DNA of 64,000 nt, taken from positions 170,167 through 234,166 of the forward strand of contig NZ_DKGQ01000004.1 in assembly GCF_002453355.1 (NCBI RefSeq). Reading direction: 5' to 3'. Below the pieces are notes generated by a model, which was given only the letters and a program-made list of their open reading frames with translations, did no database searches and was not told the origin of the DNA. The number at the start of each line of letters is the position of its first letter. Within the stretch, counting starts at the first letter, position 1. This document shows positions 9,551 to 18,990 of the stretch, piece by piece. Source of the DNA: Psychrobacter sp. UBA6766. Lineage in GTDB: Bacteria; Pseudomonadota; Gammaproteobacteria; Pseudomonadales; Moraxellaceae. A program made the position numbers and the translations under genes.

Positions 9551-11217
9551 TGAATGCGATAACTAATAATAAAAAGTGTAAGAGTGCCCGTCACTCCGAG
9601 TATTGGCAGCATTTATGTAAACTGGCGGAGCAATCTTGGTCACTGGCGACCCTGTTCGCCCAAGATAATGATCGTACGACCCGTTTTAGCACGCAAGCGG
9701 GAACGCTATACATGGACTACAGCAAGCAATGTATCGATGAGCGCGTATTAACCAATTTGCTTGGCTTAGCGGATAGTTGTGAATTATCTATCCGAATTGA
9801 ATCCTTGTTACAAGGAGCAATGGTCAATACCAGTGAGGAGCGTGCAGCGCTGCATACTGCGCTACGCCTGCCTGCCACGGCAAAGTTACAAGTGAGTACA
9901 CAAAATGTCGTTGCTGATGTGCATGAGAGTTTGGCACGGGTAGAAAGATTGTCAGAGCGGGTACGCAATGGCACTTGGCGCGGGTTTTCGGGTAAGGCGA
10001 TGACTGATGTCGTTAATATTGGCGTTGGCGGCTCTGATTTAGGGCCACTGATGGCAACGACTGCGCTTGACGAGTGGGCAGATACGGATATTGAAGTGCA
10101 TTTTGTCTCTAATATGGATGGCACGCAGCTCGATAATTTGCTAAAGCACTTAAACCCTGAAACTACTTTATTTATCATCTCCTCTAAATCTTTTGGTACC
10201 GTTGATACGCTGTCAAATGCTAAAACCGCGTTATCATGGCTGCTTGCTACCTCTAAGCTACGCGCTGGTACTGAAGACAGTGTGTTACGCCGCCATTTTA
10301 TTGGCGTATCAGCCAACAGTGAAAAAATGAGTGCCTGGGGCATTCACCCTGAGCATCAATTGCAGCTTTGGGAATGGGTTGGCGGACGTTTTTCATTATG
10401 GTCGGCGATTGGGCTTGCCATTGCCATTCGTATCGGAATGTCTGGTTTTAAAGAGCTATTGGCGGGCGCTCATAGTATGGATGAGCATTTCGCCCAAGCA
10501 GATTTTGCCGAAAATTTGCCAGTGCTGTTAGGATTACTTGCCGTTTGGAACAGTACCTTTTTACAAGTCAATGCACATACCGTGCTGCCTTATGATGGAC
10601 GTTTAGAGTATTTGCCCAGTTATTTGACCCAGCTTGAGATGGAAAGTAATGGTAAATCGGTAACGCAGCATGGCGGGCACTTGGATTATGATACTTGTCC
10701 AATCTTGTGGGGCGAGATTGGCTCAAATGCTCAGCATGCTTTTTATCAACTTTTGCATCAAGGGACACAGCAAGTGTCTTGTGACTTTATTACTTGCGTT
10801 CGTCGTTATAGTGATAGCACCACAAATGAATCGCTACAGCAGCAGCACGAACTGTCTTTGGCTAACTGTCTGGCGCAAAGTCGGGTGCTGGCGTTTGGTA
10901 ATGCTGCTATTGCTGATGGTGATGTTAAAGCGGTTTCTTCTGCTGATAAATATAAATATTACCGCGGCAATCAGCCGTCAACCACGCTCCTTATCGATGA
11001 GCTGACCCCCCATAGTCTGGGCGAGCTGATTGCGCTTTATGAGCACAAGGTTTACGTCATGGCAAGCATTTGGGATATCAATCCGTTTGATCAATGGGGC
11101 GTTGAGATGGGCAAGCGAATGGCAGAGTCGGTACATACTGCCATGCAGCAAGGCGGCGATGAGCAATTTGACACCTCGACAAATCAGCTATTGCAGCATA
11201 TTAAGTTGTTGTCTTAA
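9550..11217 (+). CDS. pgi: Glucose-6-phosphate isomerase
   Basis: The 555-residue enzyme interconverts glucose 6-phosphate and fructose 6-phosphate. Family motifs are clear: VNIGVGGSDLGP, FIISSKSFGTVDTL, VGGRFSLWSAIGL, the catalytic Glu in MESNGKSV, and NPFDQWGVEMGK near the C-terminus. The ATG overlaps the galU stop by one base. The place inside the UDP-sugar cluster matches the gpi position beside Acinetobacter capsule loci. The length is typical. Confidence 0.96.
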   Translation: MNAITNNKKCKSARHSEYWQHLCKLAEQSWSLATLFAQDNDRTTRFSTQAGTLYMDYSKQCIDERVLTNLLGLADSCELSIRIESLLQGAMVNTSEERAALHTALRLPATAKLQVSTQNVVADVHESLARVERLSERVRNGTWRGFSGKAMTDVVNIGVGGSDLGPLMATTALDEWADTDIEVHFVSNMDGTQLDNLLKHLNPETTLFIISSKSFGTVDTLSNAKTALSWLLATSKLRAGTEDSVLRRHFIGVSANSEKMSAWGIHPEHQLQLWEWVGGRFSLWSAIGLAIAIRIGMSGFKELLAGAHSMDEHFAQADFAENLPVLLGLLAVWNSTFLQVNAHTVLPYDGRLEYLPSYLTQLEMESNGKSVTQHGGHLDYDTCPILWGEIGSNAQHAFYQLLHQGTQQVSCDFITCVRRYSDSTTNESLQQQHELSLANCLAQSRVLAFGNAAIADGDVKAVSSADKYKYYRGNQPSTTLLIDELTPHSLGELIALYEHKVYVMASIWDINPFDQWGVEMGKRMAESVHTAMQQGGDEQFDTSTNQLLQHIKLLS

Positions 11218-11289
11218 TAAGCTACTGCTAGTTACATCATGCAACTGGTTTATCCACGCCACTAACTTTGTAATATAAAAGGTAATCTT

Positions 11290-12729
11290 ATGAGCATTGC
11301 TGCTACAAATAAACAAGATACAGATAACGACCAATCTGCACCAAATGCATTGAATCACTCCGATGAAAAAACTGGCGTCTGCGTCGTTGTTGGTCACAGT
11401 ATCGAAGCAATTACCAGTGCAGTAGTGCTGGCAAGTCTTGGTCATGCCGTTCATTTTTATGCGGATAAAGACGTATTGACGCAGCAATTACAACAATATG
11501 GTTTTGAGTATCATCTGCAAGCGCTTTGGCAGATGTATGTTCAGCAGCAACAGATTCTCAATCATCCTTTACCAGATAGCGCTGATAAGCTGATACAGCG
11601 CTATGAGCAGTTGAATCAGCATAATAGTTATGATAATGATAAGAGTGACAACAATCATGAGAGAGGAAAAATTGCTGAGCAAAAATCAGTTTCTTTATAT
11701 TGGTTATTTTTAGACAGTATCAGCCCAGTATGGCAAGAAGACAGCTGGATTACCGCTTTTAATCACAGTCATGAGCAAACGTTGCCACTCATCATGAGTG
11801 GAATAAAGCAATTAGGAGTGGTTGCCAAATTATCCAAGCAGTTGCAGCGAGCTTGGGTCTATTATGTGCCATTTGTGTTTTTAAAAGACGGCGATGCTTA
11901 TAGTTCGATGTTAAATCCGTCATTATTGTTGCTCGGTGAAAAAACACCGAATAGCAGCCATCATTTAAGTATGCTGCAATCTTTAATGCAGCATGCACGC
12001 GCTTTTCATCAAGCCGACATCGCGACCATAGAATTTGCCCGAAGTAGTATCATGGCAATGCTTGCCACAAGGGTCAGTTTTATGAATGAGATGTCGCGCT
12101 TGGCCGATAGCCAACAGGTTGATATTCAGCAGGTCAGTCACATTATGGGGCTCGATGAGCGTGTGGGCAGTAGCTATTTGCAAGCTGGCTGGGGGTTTGG
12201 TGGTAATACGCTACCGACTGAGCTGGTTAAGTTGCAGCAGTCCAGTTCAGAAAAAAGCTTAGCCATGCCGCTATTACAGTCTGTCATCCATATCAACGAA
12301 GATCAAAAAGAGCTGATATTTCGCAAATTCTGGCAGTATTTTGATGGATTTATCGATAATAAAACGGTGATTGTTTGGGGCGGCAGTTACAAAGCGGGCT
12401 CGGGACGTACGGCAGAATCCGCCATTCATCCATTGCTAGCCCTATTGTGGTCTTATAATATCCGTACGCTGGTCTATAGTGATAAAGCACAGGCGGAGCT
12501 CGCCGAGCTTTACGGAAAGCAGCCTCTACTCGAATTGATTGCAAATCCGTATCAGCAGCTTAAAGCGGCGCAGGCAATTTTTATTATCAGTTGGTTGCCA
12601 GAAAACAGGCTAAATACTGCTAAGCTTAATGAGCAAGCGATACCTATATTTGATGCGCGCAACGCTTTATCACGGGAGCAGATTGAGAGTTTAGTGGGAG
12701 ACTATATAGGGATTGGTCGCACTAAATGA
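11290..12729 (+). CDS. UDP-glucose/GDP-mannose dehydrogenase-like protein lacking catalytic residues
   Basis: This 479-residue protein has the architecture of the UDP-glucose dehydrogenase family but has lost its key residues. The N-terminal Rossmann motif is degraded (VVGHSIEAITSA). The central helix aligns as FARSSIMAMLATRVSFMNE, placing R251 at the usual catalytic lysine and M255 at the usual asparagine. The catalytic cysteine motif GGSCFPKD reads GGNTLPTE, with T307 in place of Cys. The C-terminal FKxxTDDxR motif is also altered (YKAGSGRTAES). The reading frame is intact over full length. It occupies the place of ugd between pgi and pgm. It is probably not a functional dehydrogenase; a regulatory or structural role, or decay of ugd, is inference. 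Confidence 0.75.
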   Translation: MSIAATNKQDTDNDQSAPNALNHSDEKTGVCVVVGHSIEAITSAVVLASLGHAVHFYADKDVLTQQLQQYGFEYHLQALWQMYVQQQQILNHPLPDSADKLIQRYEQLNQHNSYDNDKSDNNHERGKIAEQKSVSLYWLFLDSISPVWQEDSWITAFNHSHEQTLPLIMSGIKQLGVVAKLSKQLQRAWVYYVPFVFLKDGDAYSSMLNPSLLLLGEKTPNSSHHLSMLQSLMQHARAFHQADIATIEFARSSIMAMLATRVSFMNEMSRLADSQQVDIQQVSHIMGLDERVGSSYLQAGWGFGGNTLPTELVKLQQSSSEKSLAMPLLQSVIHINEDQKELIFRKFWQYFDGFIDNKTVIVWGGSYKAGSGRTAESAIHPLLALLWSYNIRTLVYSDKAQAELAELYGKQPLLELIANPYQQLKAAQAIFIISWLPENRLNTAKLNEQAIPIFDARNALSREQIESLVGDYIGIGRTK

Positions 12730-12790
12730 TGGAGTTTATCAAGAAAGTGAGCTTTTAAATAAAACAATCTCTAAACTTATAACAAATAAT

Positions 12791-12823
12791 AAGCGCCTGT
12801 TAATTCAAAATTAGCGGGCGCTT
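12791..12823. terminator. Bidirectional terminator between ugd-like gene and pgm
   Basis: AAGCGCC (12791-12797) pairs with GGCGCTT (12817-12823), and an inner TAATT/AATTA stem extends the hairpin. T-rich sequence follows on the plus strand (ATTTTAT). It sits between two convergent genes and can serve both. Confidence 0.7.
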
Positions 12824-12849
12824 ATTTTATCGATAGATAAGCCAAAACC

Positions 12850-14355
12850 CTAAGCAGGTATTGCTCCTTGGCTCGCAAGCCATTGCTGAATTTCTTGTGT
12901 TTTGGTGGCCAATAATTGCTCATCACCGCGACTCTCAATATTTAACCGAATTAGTGGTTCTGTATTGGAAGCACGTAAGTTAAAACGCCAATCACCAAAA
13001 TTAAGGCTCAAGCCATCAAGCATGAATTTGGTTGGATTTTGGGCGCTAAACTTGTCTTCGATGGCGCTGATAATCGTCTTTGCATCATGCGTGGTCAGAC
13101 GAAAGTTTAGCTCGCCTGAGCTTGGATAAGCCTCAATATATCCGCTGACCAATTCTGATAGCGTCTTTCCAGTAATAGATAATAACTCAATGGTCAACAG
13201 CCACGGAATTATGCCGCTATCGCAATAGAAGAAATCACGAAAATAGTGGTGAGCTGACATCTCGCCACCATACACCGCGCCAGAATCACGCATTACTTGT
13301 TTGATAAATGAATGCCCAGATTTGCTAATAACTGCCGTACCATTATGTTCACGAATGACGGCTTCGGTATTATAAATCACTCGTGGGTCATAGACGATCG
13401 ACTCGACCTGCTCTTGATGTTGGTACTTATTTAAAAACGCTTGCGCGAGCATCCCAACGACATAGCTGCCATCGATAAATTCGCCGTATTCATCGAACAA
13501 AAAGCAGCGGTCAAAATCACCATCAAAGGCAATGCCAAGGTCGGCTTTATGTTCTAGCACAGCCTGCTGAGTAACAATTCGATTGGCTTCGATCATGGGA
13601 TTGGGGATACCATTTGGAAAGCTACCATCAGGCGTATGGTGCAGTTTAATGACTTCAATCGGTGCACTAGCTTGTATAAGCTTGTCAATTAACAAGTCAA
13701 CCACGGGTCCCGCGCTACCATTACCGGAGTTAATAACCAGCTTAAGCGGTTTTAATTTATTAACATCGATAAAGGTCATCACATGATTAATATAAGCGCT
13801 TTTATCTGTCAATAATTGCAAATTGCCTAGCGTATTCTTCGAACTAAATTGTCCAGATTGCGCCAGTGCCTGAATCTCTGCTAACCCATCATCGGCGCTA
13901 ATCGGTTTTGAGTGTTCTTTTACCAACTTTAAGCCATTGTAATTAATTGGATTATGACTGGCTGTAACTTCGATACCTCCCAGCGCTTGATAGTAACTGG
14001 TGGCGAAATACACCTCTTCTGTTCCAGTCATGCCCAAATCAATCACATCGACGCCCGCATCGAGCATACCTTTGATTGCCGCTTGTTTTAACTGCTCGCT
14101 GGAGTGGCGGATATCGCTACCAATCACGATAGCAGGCTTTAAGTCTTTAAGATCAGCTGGGCTATCTGATGCGCTATAACGCTCAAATAAAATCTGCGCA
14201 AAGGCGCGTCCGATACGATAAGCGATGTCTTCATCGAGATTGACGCCAAGCTCGCCGCGGATATCGTAAGCTTTAAATGAATCTATTTGAATCGGCGAAA
14301 AGGACGTTTGAGCGGTTTTATAGCGAGTATATTGAGTAGAGTCGGATGTGGTCAT
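12850..14355 (-). CDS. pgm: Phosphomannomutase/phosphoglucomutase
   Basis: The 501-residue alpha-D-phosphohexomutase converts hexose 6-phosphates to 1-phosphates. It supplies glucose 1-phosphate for GalU and possibly mannose 1-phosphate. Visible motifs are FKAYDIRGELG near the N-terminus, the active-site phosphoserine loop VTASHNPINYNGLK, the magnesium loop FDGDFDRCF, the sugar-binding GEMSAHHYF and the C-terminal phosphate-binding RASNTEPLIR. I chose the ATG at 14355 (MTTSDSTQ), which has AAGGA nine bases upstream; a frame extension to 14406 lacks one. It is convergent with the galE-galU-pgi genes but functionally part of them. The split between AlgC-like and PGM specificity cannot be read from sequence. 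Confidence 0.92.
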   Translation of the reverse strand: MTTSDSTQYTRYKTAQTSFSPIQIDSFKAYDIRGELGVNLDEDIAYRIGRAFAQILFERYSASDSPADLKDLKPAIVIGSDIRHSSEQLKQAAIKGMLDAGVDVIDLGMTGTEEVYFATSYYQALGGIEVTASHNPINYNGLKLVKEHSKPISADDGLAEIQALAQSGQFSSKNTLGNLQLLTDKSAYINHVMTFIDVNKLKPLKLVINSGNGSAGPVVDLLIDKLIQASAPIEVIKLHHTPDGSFPNGIPNPMIEANRIVTQQAVLEHKADLGIAFDGDFDRCFLFDEYGEFIDGSYVVGMLAQAFLNKYQHQEQVESIVYDPRVIYNTEAVIREHNGTAVISKSGHSFIKQVMRDSGAVYGGEMSAHHYFRDFFYCDSGIIPWLLTIELLSITGKTLSELVSGYIEAYPSSGELNFRLTTHDAKTIISAIEDKFSAQNPTKFMLDGLSLNFGDWRFNLRASNTEPLIRLNIESRGDEQLLATKTQEIQQWLASQGAIPA

Positions 14356-14431
14356 AGCGATAAAATCCTTGCGTTTCAGCAGTGAAATAATAATTAAGTT
14401 AATCACAAATTATAAGCCAATCGGCGTTCAA

Positions 14432-14440
14432 TGATACACT
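14432..14440 (+). promoter_or_regulatory. Possible extended -10 promoter element upstream of mazG
   Basis: TGATACACT matches an extended -10 box (TGnTAnnnT) 70 bases ahead of the mazG ATG, in the divergent gap with pgm. No good -35 box is present at 17 bases. The call is weak. Confidence 0.35.
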
Positions 14441-14509
14441 AAGGCTACCATAACGATAAACTCAGCCATATTTTGTTGCCTGCACCGTTAAAGTAAAAGA
14501 GTAACCTTT

Positions 14510-15427
14510 ATGAACAATCCAGACATAATAAACAATCAAAAACGAAATCTAAATAATGATGCAAAATTGTCGACTGACAAACAAGCTTTAGCGCCTACAC
14601 CTGCACAAGGAACGCCAGTTGCTAGTGGTGAATTGGACGATTTATTGTCATTAATGGCGCGGCTACGGGCAGACTGTCCATGGGATAAAAAACAAACCAA
14701 TCATAGCCTTATTCCTTATGCCATCGAAGAAGCCTATGAGCTCGGTGAAGCGGTACAAAGTGATGATGATGAAGATATCAAAAGCGAGCTTGGCGATGTA
14801 CTCTTGCAAGTCGTTTTTCATTGTCAGATGTATGCTGAGCAAGGTCGCTTTGATATGAGCGATGTGATGACAACCTTGCAAGAAAAATTGATTCGCCGCC
14901 ATCCGCATGTTTTTGAGGCAGAAACGCTAAAAGACGATGCAGCGGTCAAACAACGCTGGGATGAGATTAAAGCGGAGGAAGACCGAGCCCGCGCCGCACG
15001 TGGCAAGCCGAAGCGTCGTTTGGACAGTATCAAGGCGGGGAGTGCGCTGATGCAAGCGCAAGAAGTACAAAAACAAGCGTCAAAACTGGGATTTGATTGG
15101 GAAGGGGTGAGCGGCGCATTTGATAAACTCGATGAAGAGGTTGCTGAATTAAAGAGCGAGCTGATAGGTAAATCCAATATCAAAATCAAAGCCAATATGA
15201 GCGACATTGAAAAAGAGCTCGGCGACTGTATGTTTGCGTTGGTCAATGTCGCGCGAAAATTAAATCTCGATGCCGAAACTGCAACGCTGACCTGTTTGCA
15301 TAAATTCAAATCACGATTTGGCTATATTGAAGACCAACTAGCCGCGGCTGGCAAACGTGTCGAGGACAGTAACATTGATGAGATGGACACATTATGGGAC
15401 GCGGCGAAACAACATGAACGCGACTAA
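14510..15427 (+). CDS. mazG: Nucleoside triphosphate pyrophosphohydrolase
   Basis: The 305-residue protein has two MazG domains that hydrolyse nucleoside triphosphates to monophosphates, a house-cleaning role. It starts with a 40-residue polar extension before the family start DLLSLMARLRADCPWDKKQT. The metal-binding helices EEAYELGEA and ELGDVLLQVVFH form the first domain; the second has LDEEVAELKSEL and EKELGDCMFALVN. E. coli MazG is about 263 residues, so the N-terminal tail explains the extra length. The gene ends overlapping the downstream exported helix-hairpin-helix gene by 14 bases. Confidence 0.94.
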   Translation: MNNPDIINNQKRNLNNDAKLSTDKQALAPTPAQGTPVASGELDDLLSLMARLRADCPWDKKQTNHSLIPYAIEEAYELGEAVQSDDDEDIKSELGDVLLQVVFHCQMYAEQGRFDMSDVMTTLQEKLIRRHPHVFEAETLKDDAAVKQRWDEIKAEEDRARAARGKPKRRLDSIKAGSALMQAQEVQKQASKLGFDWEGVSGAFDKLDEEVAELKSELIGKSNIKIKANMSDIEKELGDCMFALVNVARKLNLDAETATLTCLHKFKSRFGYIEDQLAAAGKRVEDSNIDEMDTLWDAAKQHERD

Positions 15428-15830
15428 TAAACCGTCAACTGTTAAATGGTCATTCATTAGATGGTCGCCCGCTAACTTGCTTAAAAATCTGGCTATTTTT
15501 TTAGTCTATATGCCTTTTATGACGCTTATACTATCCAATCAGGTTTTTGCTGCACCTTGTTTTGATAATGTCCAAAGTGCTTATCATTATCTGTTGACGC
15601 AAGAAACGGCTCAAAGCCAAGCGCGTAATCAAACCAGCATTAATATCAATCGCGCCACAGAAGCAGAATTGGTGGCGCTAGAGGGTATTGGCAGCAGTAA
15701 AGCGCAGGCGATTATTTTATATCGCGACATGTTTGGCGGTTTTAAAACGGTTGATGAATTAACGAAAGTAAAAGGCATTGGAGCAAAAACTGTTGAGAAA
15801 AATCGTCGTCGTTTAAGCGTGCAAGATTAA
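15414..15830 (+). CDS. ComEA-like exported helix-hairpin-helix protein
   Basis: This 138-residue protein has a hydrophobic export segment (about residues 23-45, ending NQVFAAP) followed by a C-terminal helix-hairpin-helix pair starting at INRATEAELVALEGIG. This is the ComEA-type DNA-binding fold used for DNA uptake in naturally transformable bacteria; similar small exported proteins occur in Acinetobacter and Psychrobacter. I chose the ATG at 15414, inside the mazG 3' end; an upstream in-frame start at 15357 would add residues encoded within mazG. A DNA-uptake role is inferred from the fold and export signal. Confidence 0.8.
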   Translation: MNATNKPSTVKWSFIRWSPANLLKNLAIFLVYMPFMTLILSNQVFAAPCFDNVQSAYHYLLTQETAQSQARNQTSININRATEAELVALEGIGSSKAQAIILYRDMFGGFKTVDELTKVKGIGAKTVEKNRRRLSVQD

Positions 15831-15994
15831 GCCCTTTATTTTGTATTAATTGACCCCAATATTGACAAAATAGCATGTAAGTAAATGTCATAACACACCC
15901 ACCATGGTCAAAATTTGTTAAACTAGCAGGTACATCCGCCTGATAGACGCTGTGTTCGTCGGGGTGGTTAAGAATAAAGGCGAGGAGTAGATGC

Positions 15995-18277
15995 ATGGCC
16001 GAGCGTGCCGCCAAGCAGTTAGAACTGAATAAATCTGAATTACCAAATTCCATTACCGAAGTGATAGCCACCCTAACCCGAGCTGGGTTTGATGCCTATA
16101 TCGTCGGTGGCGGCGTGCGCGATACTTTGCTGGGCTTGCGCCCAAAAGATTTTGATGCAGTCACTGATGCCAAGCCTCATGAGATTAAAGACGTCTTTGG
16201 TAAGCGCTGCCGTATTATCGGTCGCCGTTTTCAATTGGCGCATGTCTACTCTGGTCGCGAGCTCATCGAAGTGGCTACTTTTCGTGGTCCACCACTTAAT
16301 AATGCCAATACCAATCAAGATGGTATGATTCTGCGCGACAATGTCTGGGGCGATATCAAACAAGACTTTGCCCGTCGCGACTTTTCTATCAATGCTCTCT
16401 ATTATCAGCCGCTCAAAGGTGTGGTGCATGATTTTTGTGGGGCGCTTGAAGACATCGATAATCAAATTATTCGTCTATTAGGTAACGCTCCAACACGTAT
16501 CGAAGAGGATCCAGTCAGATTGCTGCGAGCCCTACGATTTAAAGCAAAATTGGGTTTTAACTTTGATAGCGAGTTAGCCGCGCAGTTCCACGATGACAAC
16601 TGGGCGCTACTGGAGCAAATCTCTCCGCACCGTTTGTATGATGAAACGCAAAAGATGTTTACCGGTGGTTACTTGGTGCCCTTGTTACCGTTATTATTTG
16701 AATCTGGGGCGATGGACAGCTTAGTTATTTATCCACCTGCTGAGCCAAGCACCTTAGTTAAACAAGTCGCTATCAATACTGATAAACGTATTGCTGCTGG
16801 GAAAAGTATCAACCCTGCTTTCTTTTATGCCGCGCTGCTGTGGGAAAATTACCTTCATCAATTAGAAAAGGCCAAAAAGCGCAATATGCCTTTTGCTGAC
16901 GCGCAACTGCATGCCGCGGGCAAAGTTATCGATCGTCAGCGTATCAAGACTGCGATTCCGAAATTTTCGGAGCAGTTTATCCGTGATATTTGGATATTGC
17001 AGCCAAAATTGGCGGCGCCGCGCAGCAAACAAATTGTCCAGTTGTCTGAGCATCCACGTTTCCGCGCTGGTTTTGATTTCTTGTTATTGCGCGAGCAATG
17101 CGGCGATGCCGAACATCCGCTTTCAGAATCGACCAATGGCATGGGCGAATGGTGGCAAAATTATCAAACTTTGACTGAACAGCAGCAGCAGCAAGCGATT
17201 GAGGATTTTGATGAAAATATCCGTCGCGGCGCGTATAAGCAAGGGCAACGGGGTCGCGGACGTAACCGTCAAAAGCAGCAAACCTTGAACAATCATGATA
17301 AGGTAAATCACATAGAAAACGCTCAACAAGATAATGGTAATGGTCGTAGCAAGCAGGCTAATGATGCTTCAAACGTGCCGTCACGCCGCCGCCGTGCGGC
17401 TAGCCAGCCTGCTGATAATGCTAATAACAGCGGCACCAATAATAGTCATAATAAAGGCTATGACAAACAGCAAGCAAAACAGGACAGTCATGAGCTTGCG
17501 CAATTACAGCAATTATCATTGGCCAATACGGGCAATCAAGCGGCAAATAAGCGCCAAGGTGTAAAACCAGCGCCATTATTTGTGATAGAGCATGAAAAAG
17601 TTGTGCCGCCATTACGTAAGCAATTGCCCAGTGATGAAAATGGAGAGTTTAAATCTAACTCTAAGCAATTATCCGCGCCGCTAAGCACTGAAAACACCTC
17701 AGCTAAGAAAGCAGCGGTTAAAAAACAGTCAGAAAACTCTTCTAACTCTACTCAGCAAGCGCAGCAACAGGATACAAAAGCAAAACAAGTCGATACGAAG
17801 TCAGCTTCTAGCAAACCTAATTTTGACAAGTCAGCTTCTTCCACAACTGCCGATACTAAGCGTACAGTCGCCCAAACGCCAGCGCTCGTCAGCATAAACA
17901 ACGAGCCAATTCCTTATAAACGTCGCCGTCGTCAACCTACTGCGATAGCGCCTAACGGCAATACCGACAGCAAAAATAGCACAGATAACACCTATAGTGA
18001 AAAGGCAAAACCAGTTAGCTATAAAGAGCAAGTAGCGGATACGGCCAAGTATGAGAAAAAAGCGCCTAAAGCCGCGTCAGAGCTTATTGAGGATACGCAG
18101 TTTGTTTCTAAAAAACCTGTTTCTAAAGCACCTGCTAAAACTAATCAGGATACTAAGAAACAGACGGCTCAAAAGCAGAATACAGAAAGTCAGACGGCTA
18201 TTATTAAAAGTAACGATAATAAAGGCCCTGTCCCATCAAAGCGTCGTCGCCGTCAGCCAAGTATTAATAATAGTTAG
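15995..18277 (+). CDS. pcnB: Poly(A) polymerase with long basic, disordered tail
   Basis: This 760-residue class II nucleotidyltransferase adds poly(A) tails to RNA 3' ends, promoting decay. The N-terminal palm has YIVGGGVRDTLLG and KDFDAVTDAKP, then RRDFSINALYY, the RNA- and ATP-binding region EDPVRLLRALRFKAKLGF and the helical C-terminal domain up to about residue 410. Beyond this come 350 residues of Gln/Asn/Lys/Ser-rich low-complexity sequence. This tail carries the basic motif RRRR three times (464-467, 643-646, 750-753), each with a Pro nearby, the last two in the form KRRRRQP. E. coli PcnB is about 465 residues, so the tail is unusually long. GAGGAG precedes the ATG. Confidence 0.92.
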   Translation: MAERAAKQLELNKSELPNSITEVIATLTRAGFDAYIVGGGVRDTLLGLRPKDFDAVTDAKPHEIKDVFGKRCRIIGRRFQLAHVYSGRELIEVATFRGPPLNNANTNQDGMILRDNVWGDIKQDFARRDFSINALYYQPLKGVVHDFCGALEDIDNQIIRLLGNAPTRIEEDPVRLLRALRFKAKLGFNFDSELAAQFHDDNWALLEQISPHRLYDETQKMFTGGYLVPLLPLLFESGAMDSLVIYPPAEPSTLVKQVAINTDKRIAAGKSINPAFFYAALLWENYLHQLEKAKKRNMPFADAQLHAAGKVIDRQRIKTAIPKFSEQFIRDIWILQPKLAAPRSKQIVQLSEHPRFRAGFDFLLLREQCGDAEHPLSESTNGMGEWWQNYQTLTEQQQQQAIEDFDENIRRGAYKQGQRGRGRNRQKQQTLNNHDKVNHIENAQQDNGNGRSKQANDASNVPSRRRRAASQPADNANNSGTNNSHNKGYDKQQAKQDSHELAQLQQLSLANTGNQAANKRQGVKPAPLFVIEHEKVVPPLRKQLPSDENGEFKSNSKQLSAPLSTENTSAKKAAVKKQSENSSNSTQQAQQQDTKAKQVDTKSASSKPNFDKSASSTTADTKRTVAQTPALVSINNEPIPYKRRRRQPTAIAPNGNTDSKNSTDNTYSEKAKPVSYKEQVADTAKYEKKAPKAASELIEDTQFVSKKPVSKAPAKTNQDTKKQTAQKQNTESQTAIIKSNDNKGPVPSKRRRRQPSINNS

Positions 18278-18311
18278 GCTGATAAGCCGACCTTAAAGTA
18301 CAGTGGAAATT

Positions 18312-18866
18312 ATGAATAGGCACTTTGAAGCTTTTGATGACAATAACAATGAAAGTCGTGACGGTATGACCTGGGTTACCTGCTATGTGGGATTAGGAAG
18401 TAATCTAGAAAACGAGCTGGGTTCGCCGGTAGAGCATTTGCAGCAAGCTGTCGAAACCATGCAAGAAAATGAGCAGATACGTTTGGTACGTGTGTCATCA
18501 TTTTATGCTTCAGTGCCGATGGGACCGCAAGATCAGCCCGACTTTGTCAATGCAGTTGCAAGTTTTGAAACTACTTTGACAGCATTTGAGTTGCTTAGTT
18601 TTTGCCAATCGTTAGAGCAACAAGCCAAACGTGCTCGCCTGCGCTACTGGGGTGAGCGTAGCCTTGATGTTGATATTCTATTATATGGCGATATCGGCAT
18701 CTCAGAGCCACAATTAACGATACCGCACGCAGGTTTATATGAGCGTAATTTTGTCTTGCTACCGCTACGAGAATTGGCGCCAGAGTTGATTATTTCAAAC
18801 AAACCAATAACCGATTATCCGCCGAGTAACGATTGGACGGGGTTAAAACTCCTAGAACCAAATTAG
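18312..18866 (+). CDS. folK: 2-amino-4-hydroxy-6-hydroxymethyldihydropteridine pyrophosphokinase
   Basis: The 184-residue enzyme transfers pyrophosphate to the pterin before dihydropteroate synthesis in folate biosynthesis. Motifs are YVGLGSNLENELG, SSFYASVPMGPQDQPDFVNAV, RYWGERSLDVDILLYG and the HAGLYERNFVLLPLREL segment. The ATG at 18312 is preferred over a GTG at 18303. About 20 poorly conserved residues precede the core, so translation from the ATG at 18366 is also possible. It leads a folK-panB-panC series, a common order in gammaproteobacteria. Confidence 0.93.
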   Translation: MNRHFEAFDDNNNESRDGMTWVTCYVGLGSNLENELGSPVEHLQQAVETMQENEQIRLVRVSSFYASVPMGPQDQPDFVNAVASFETTLTAFELLSFCQSLEQQAKRARLRYWGERSLDVDILLYGDIGISEPQLTIPHAGLYERNFVLLPLRELAPELIISNKPITDYPPSNDWTGLKLLEPN

Positions 18867-18990
18867 AACTATTGCCAAATCACGAACTGCTAAATCACTA
18901 ATAATCGGCTTACTAAAGATATTTACAAATTGGTACGCATTTTGATCAAAGCACCAAAAGCTATAAATAGTTAACAGCATTGAGGGTTGT

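Noticed and set aside
9717..10343. 208-codon frame on the minus strand within pgi
   Set aside because: Antisense to a well-conserved enzyme; the composition is that of a shadow frame.
14824..15309. 161-codon minus-strand frame within mazG
   Set aside because: Ser-rich shadow of the two MazG domains on the plus strand.
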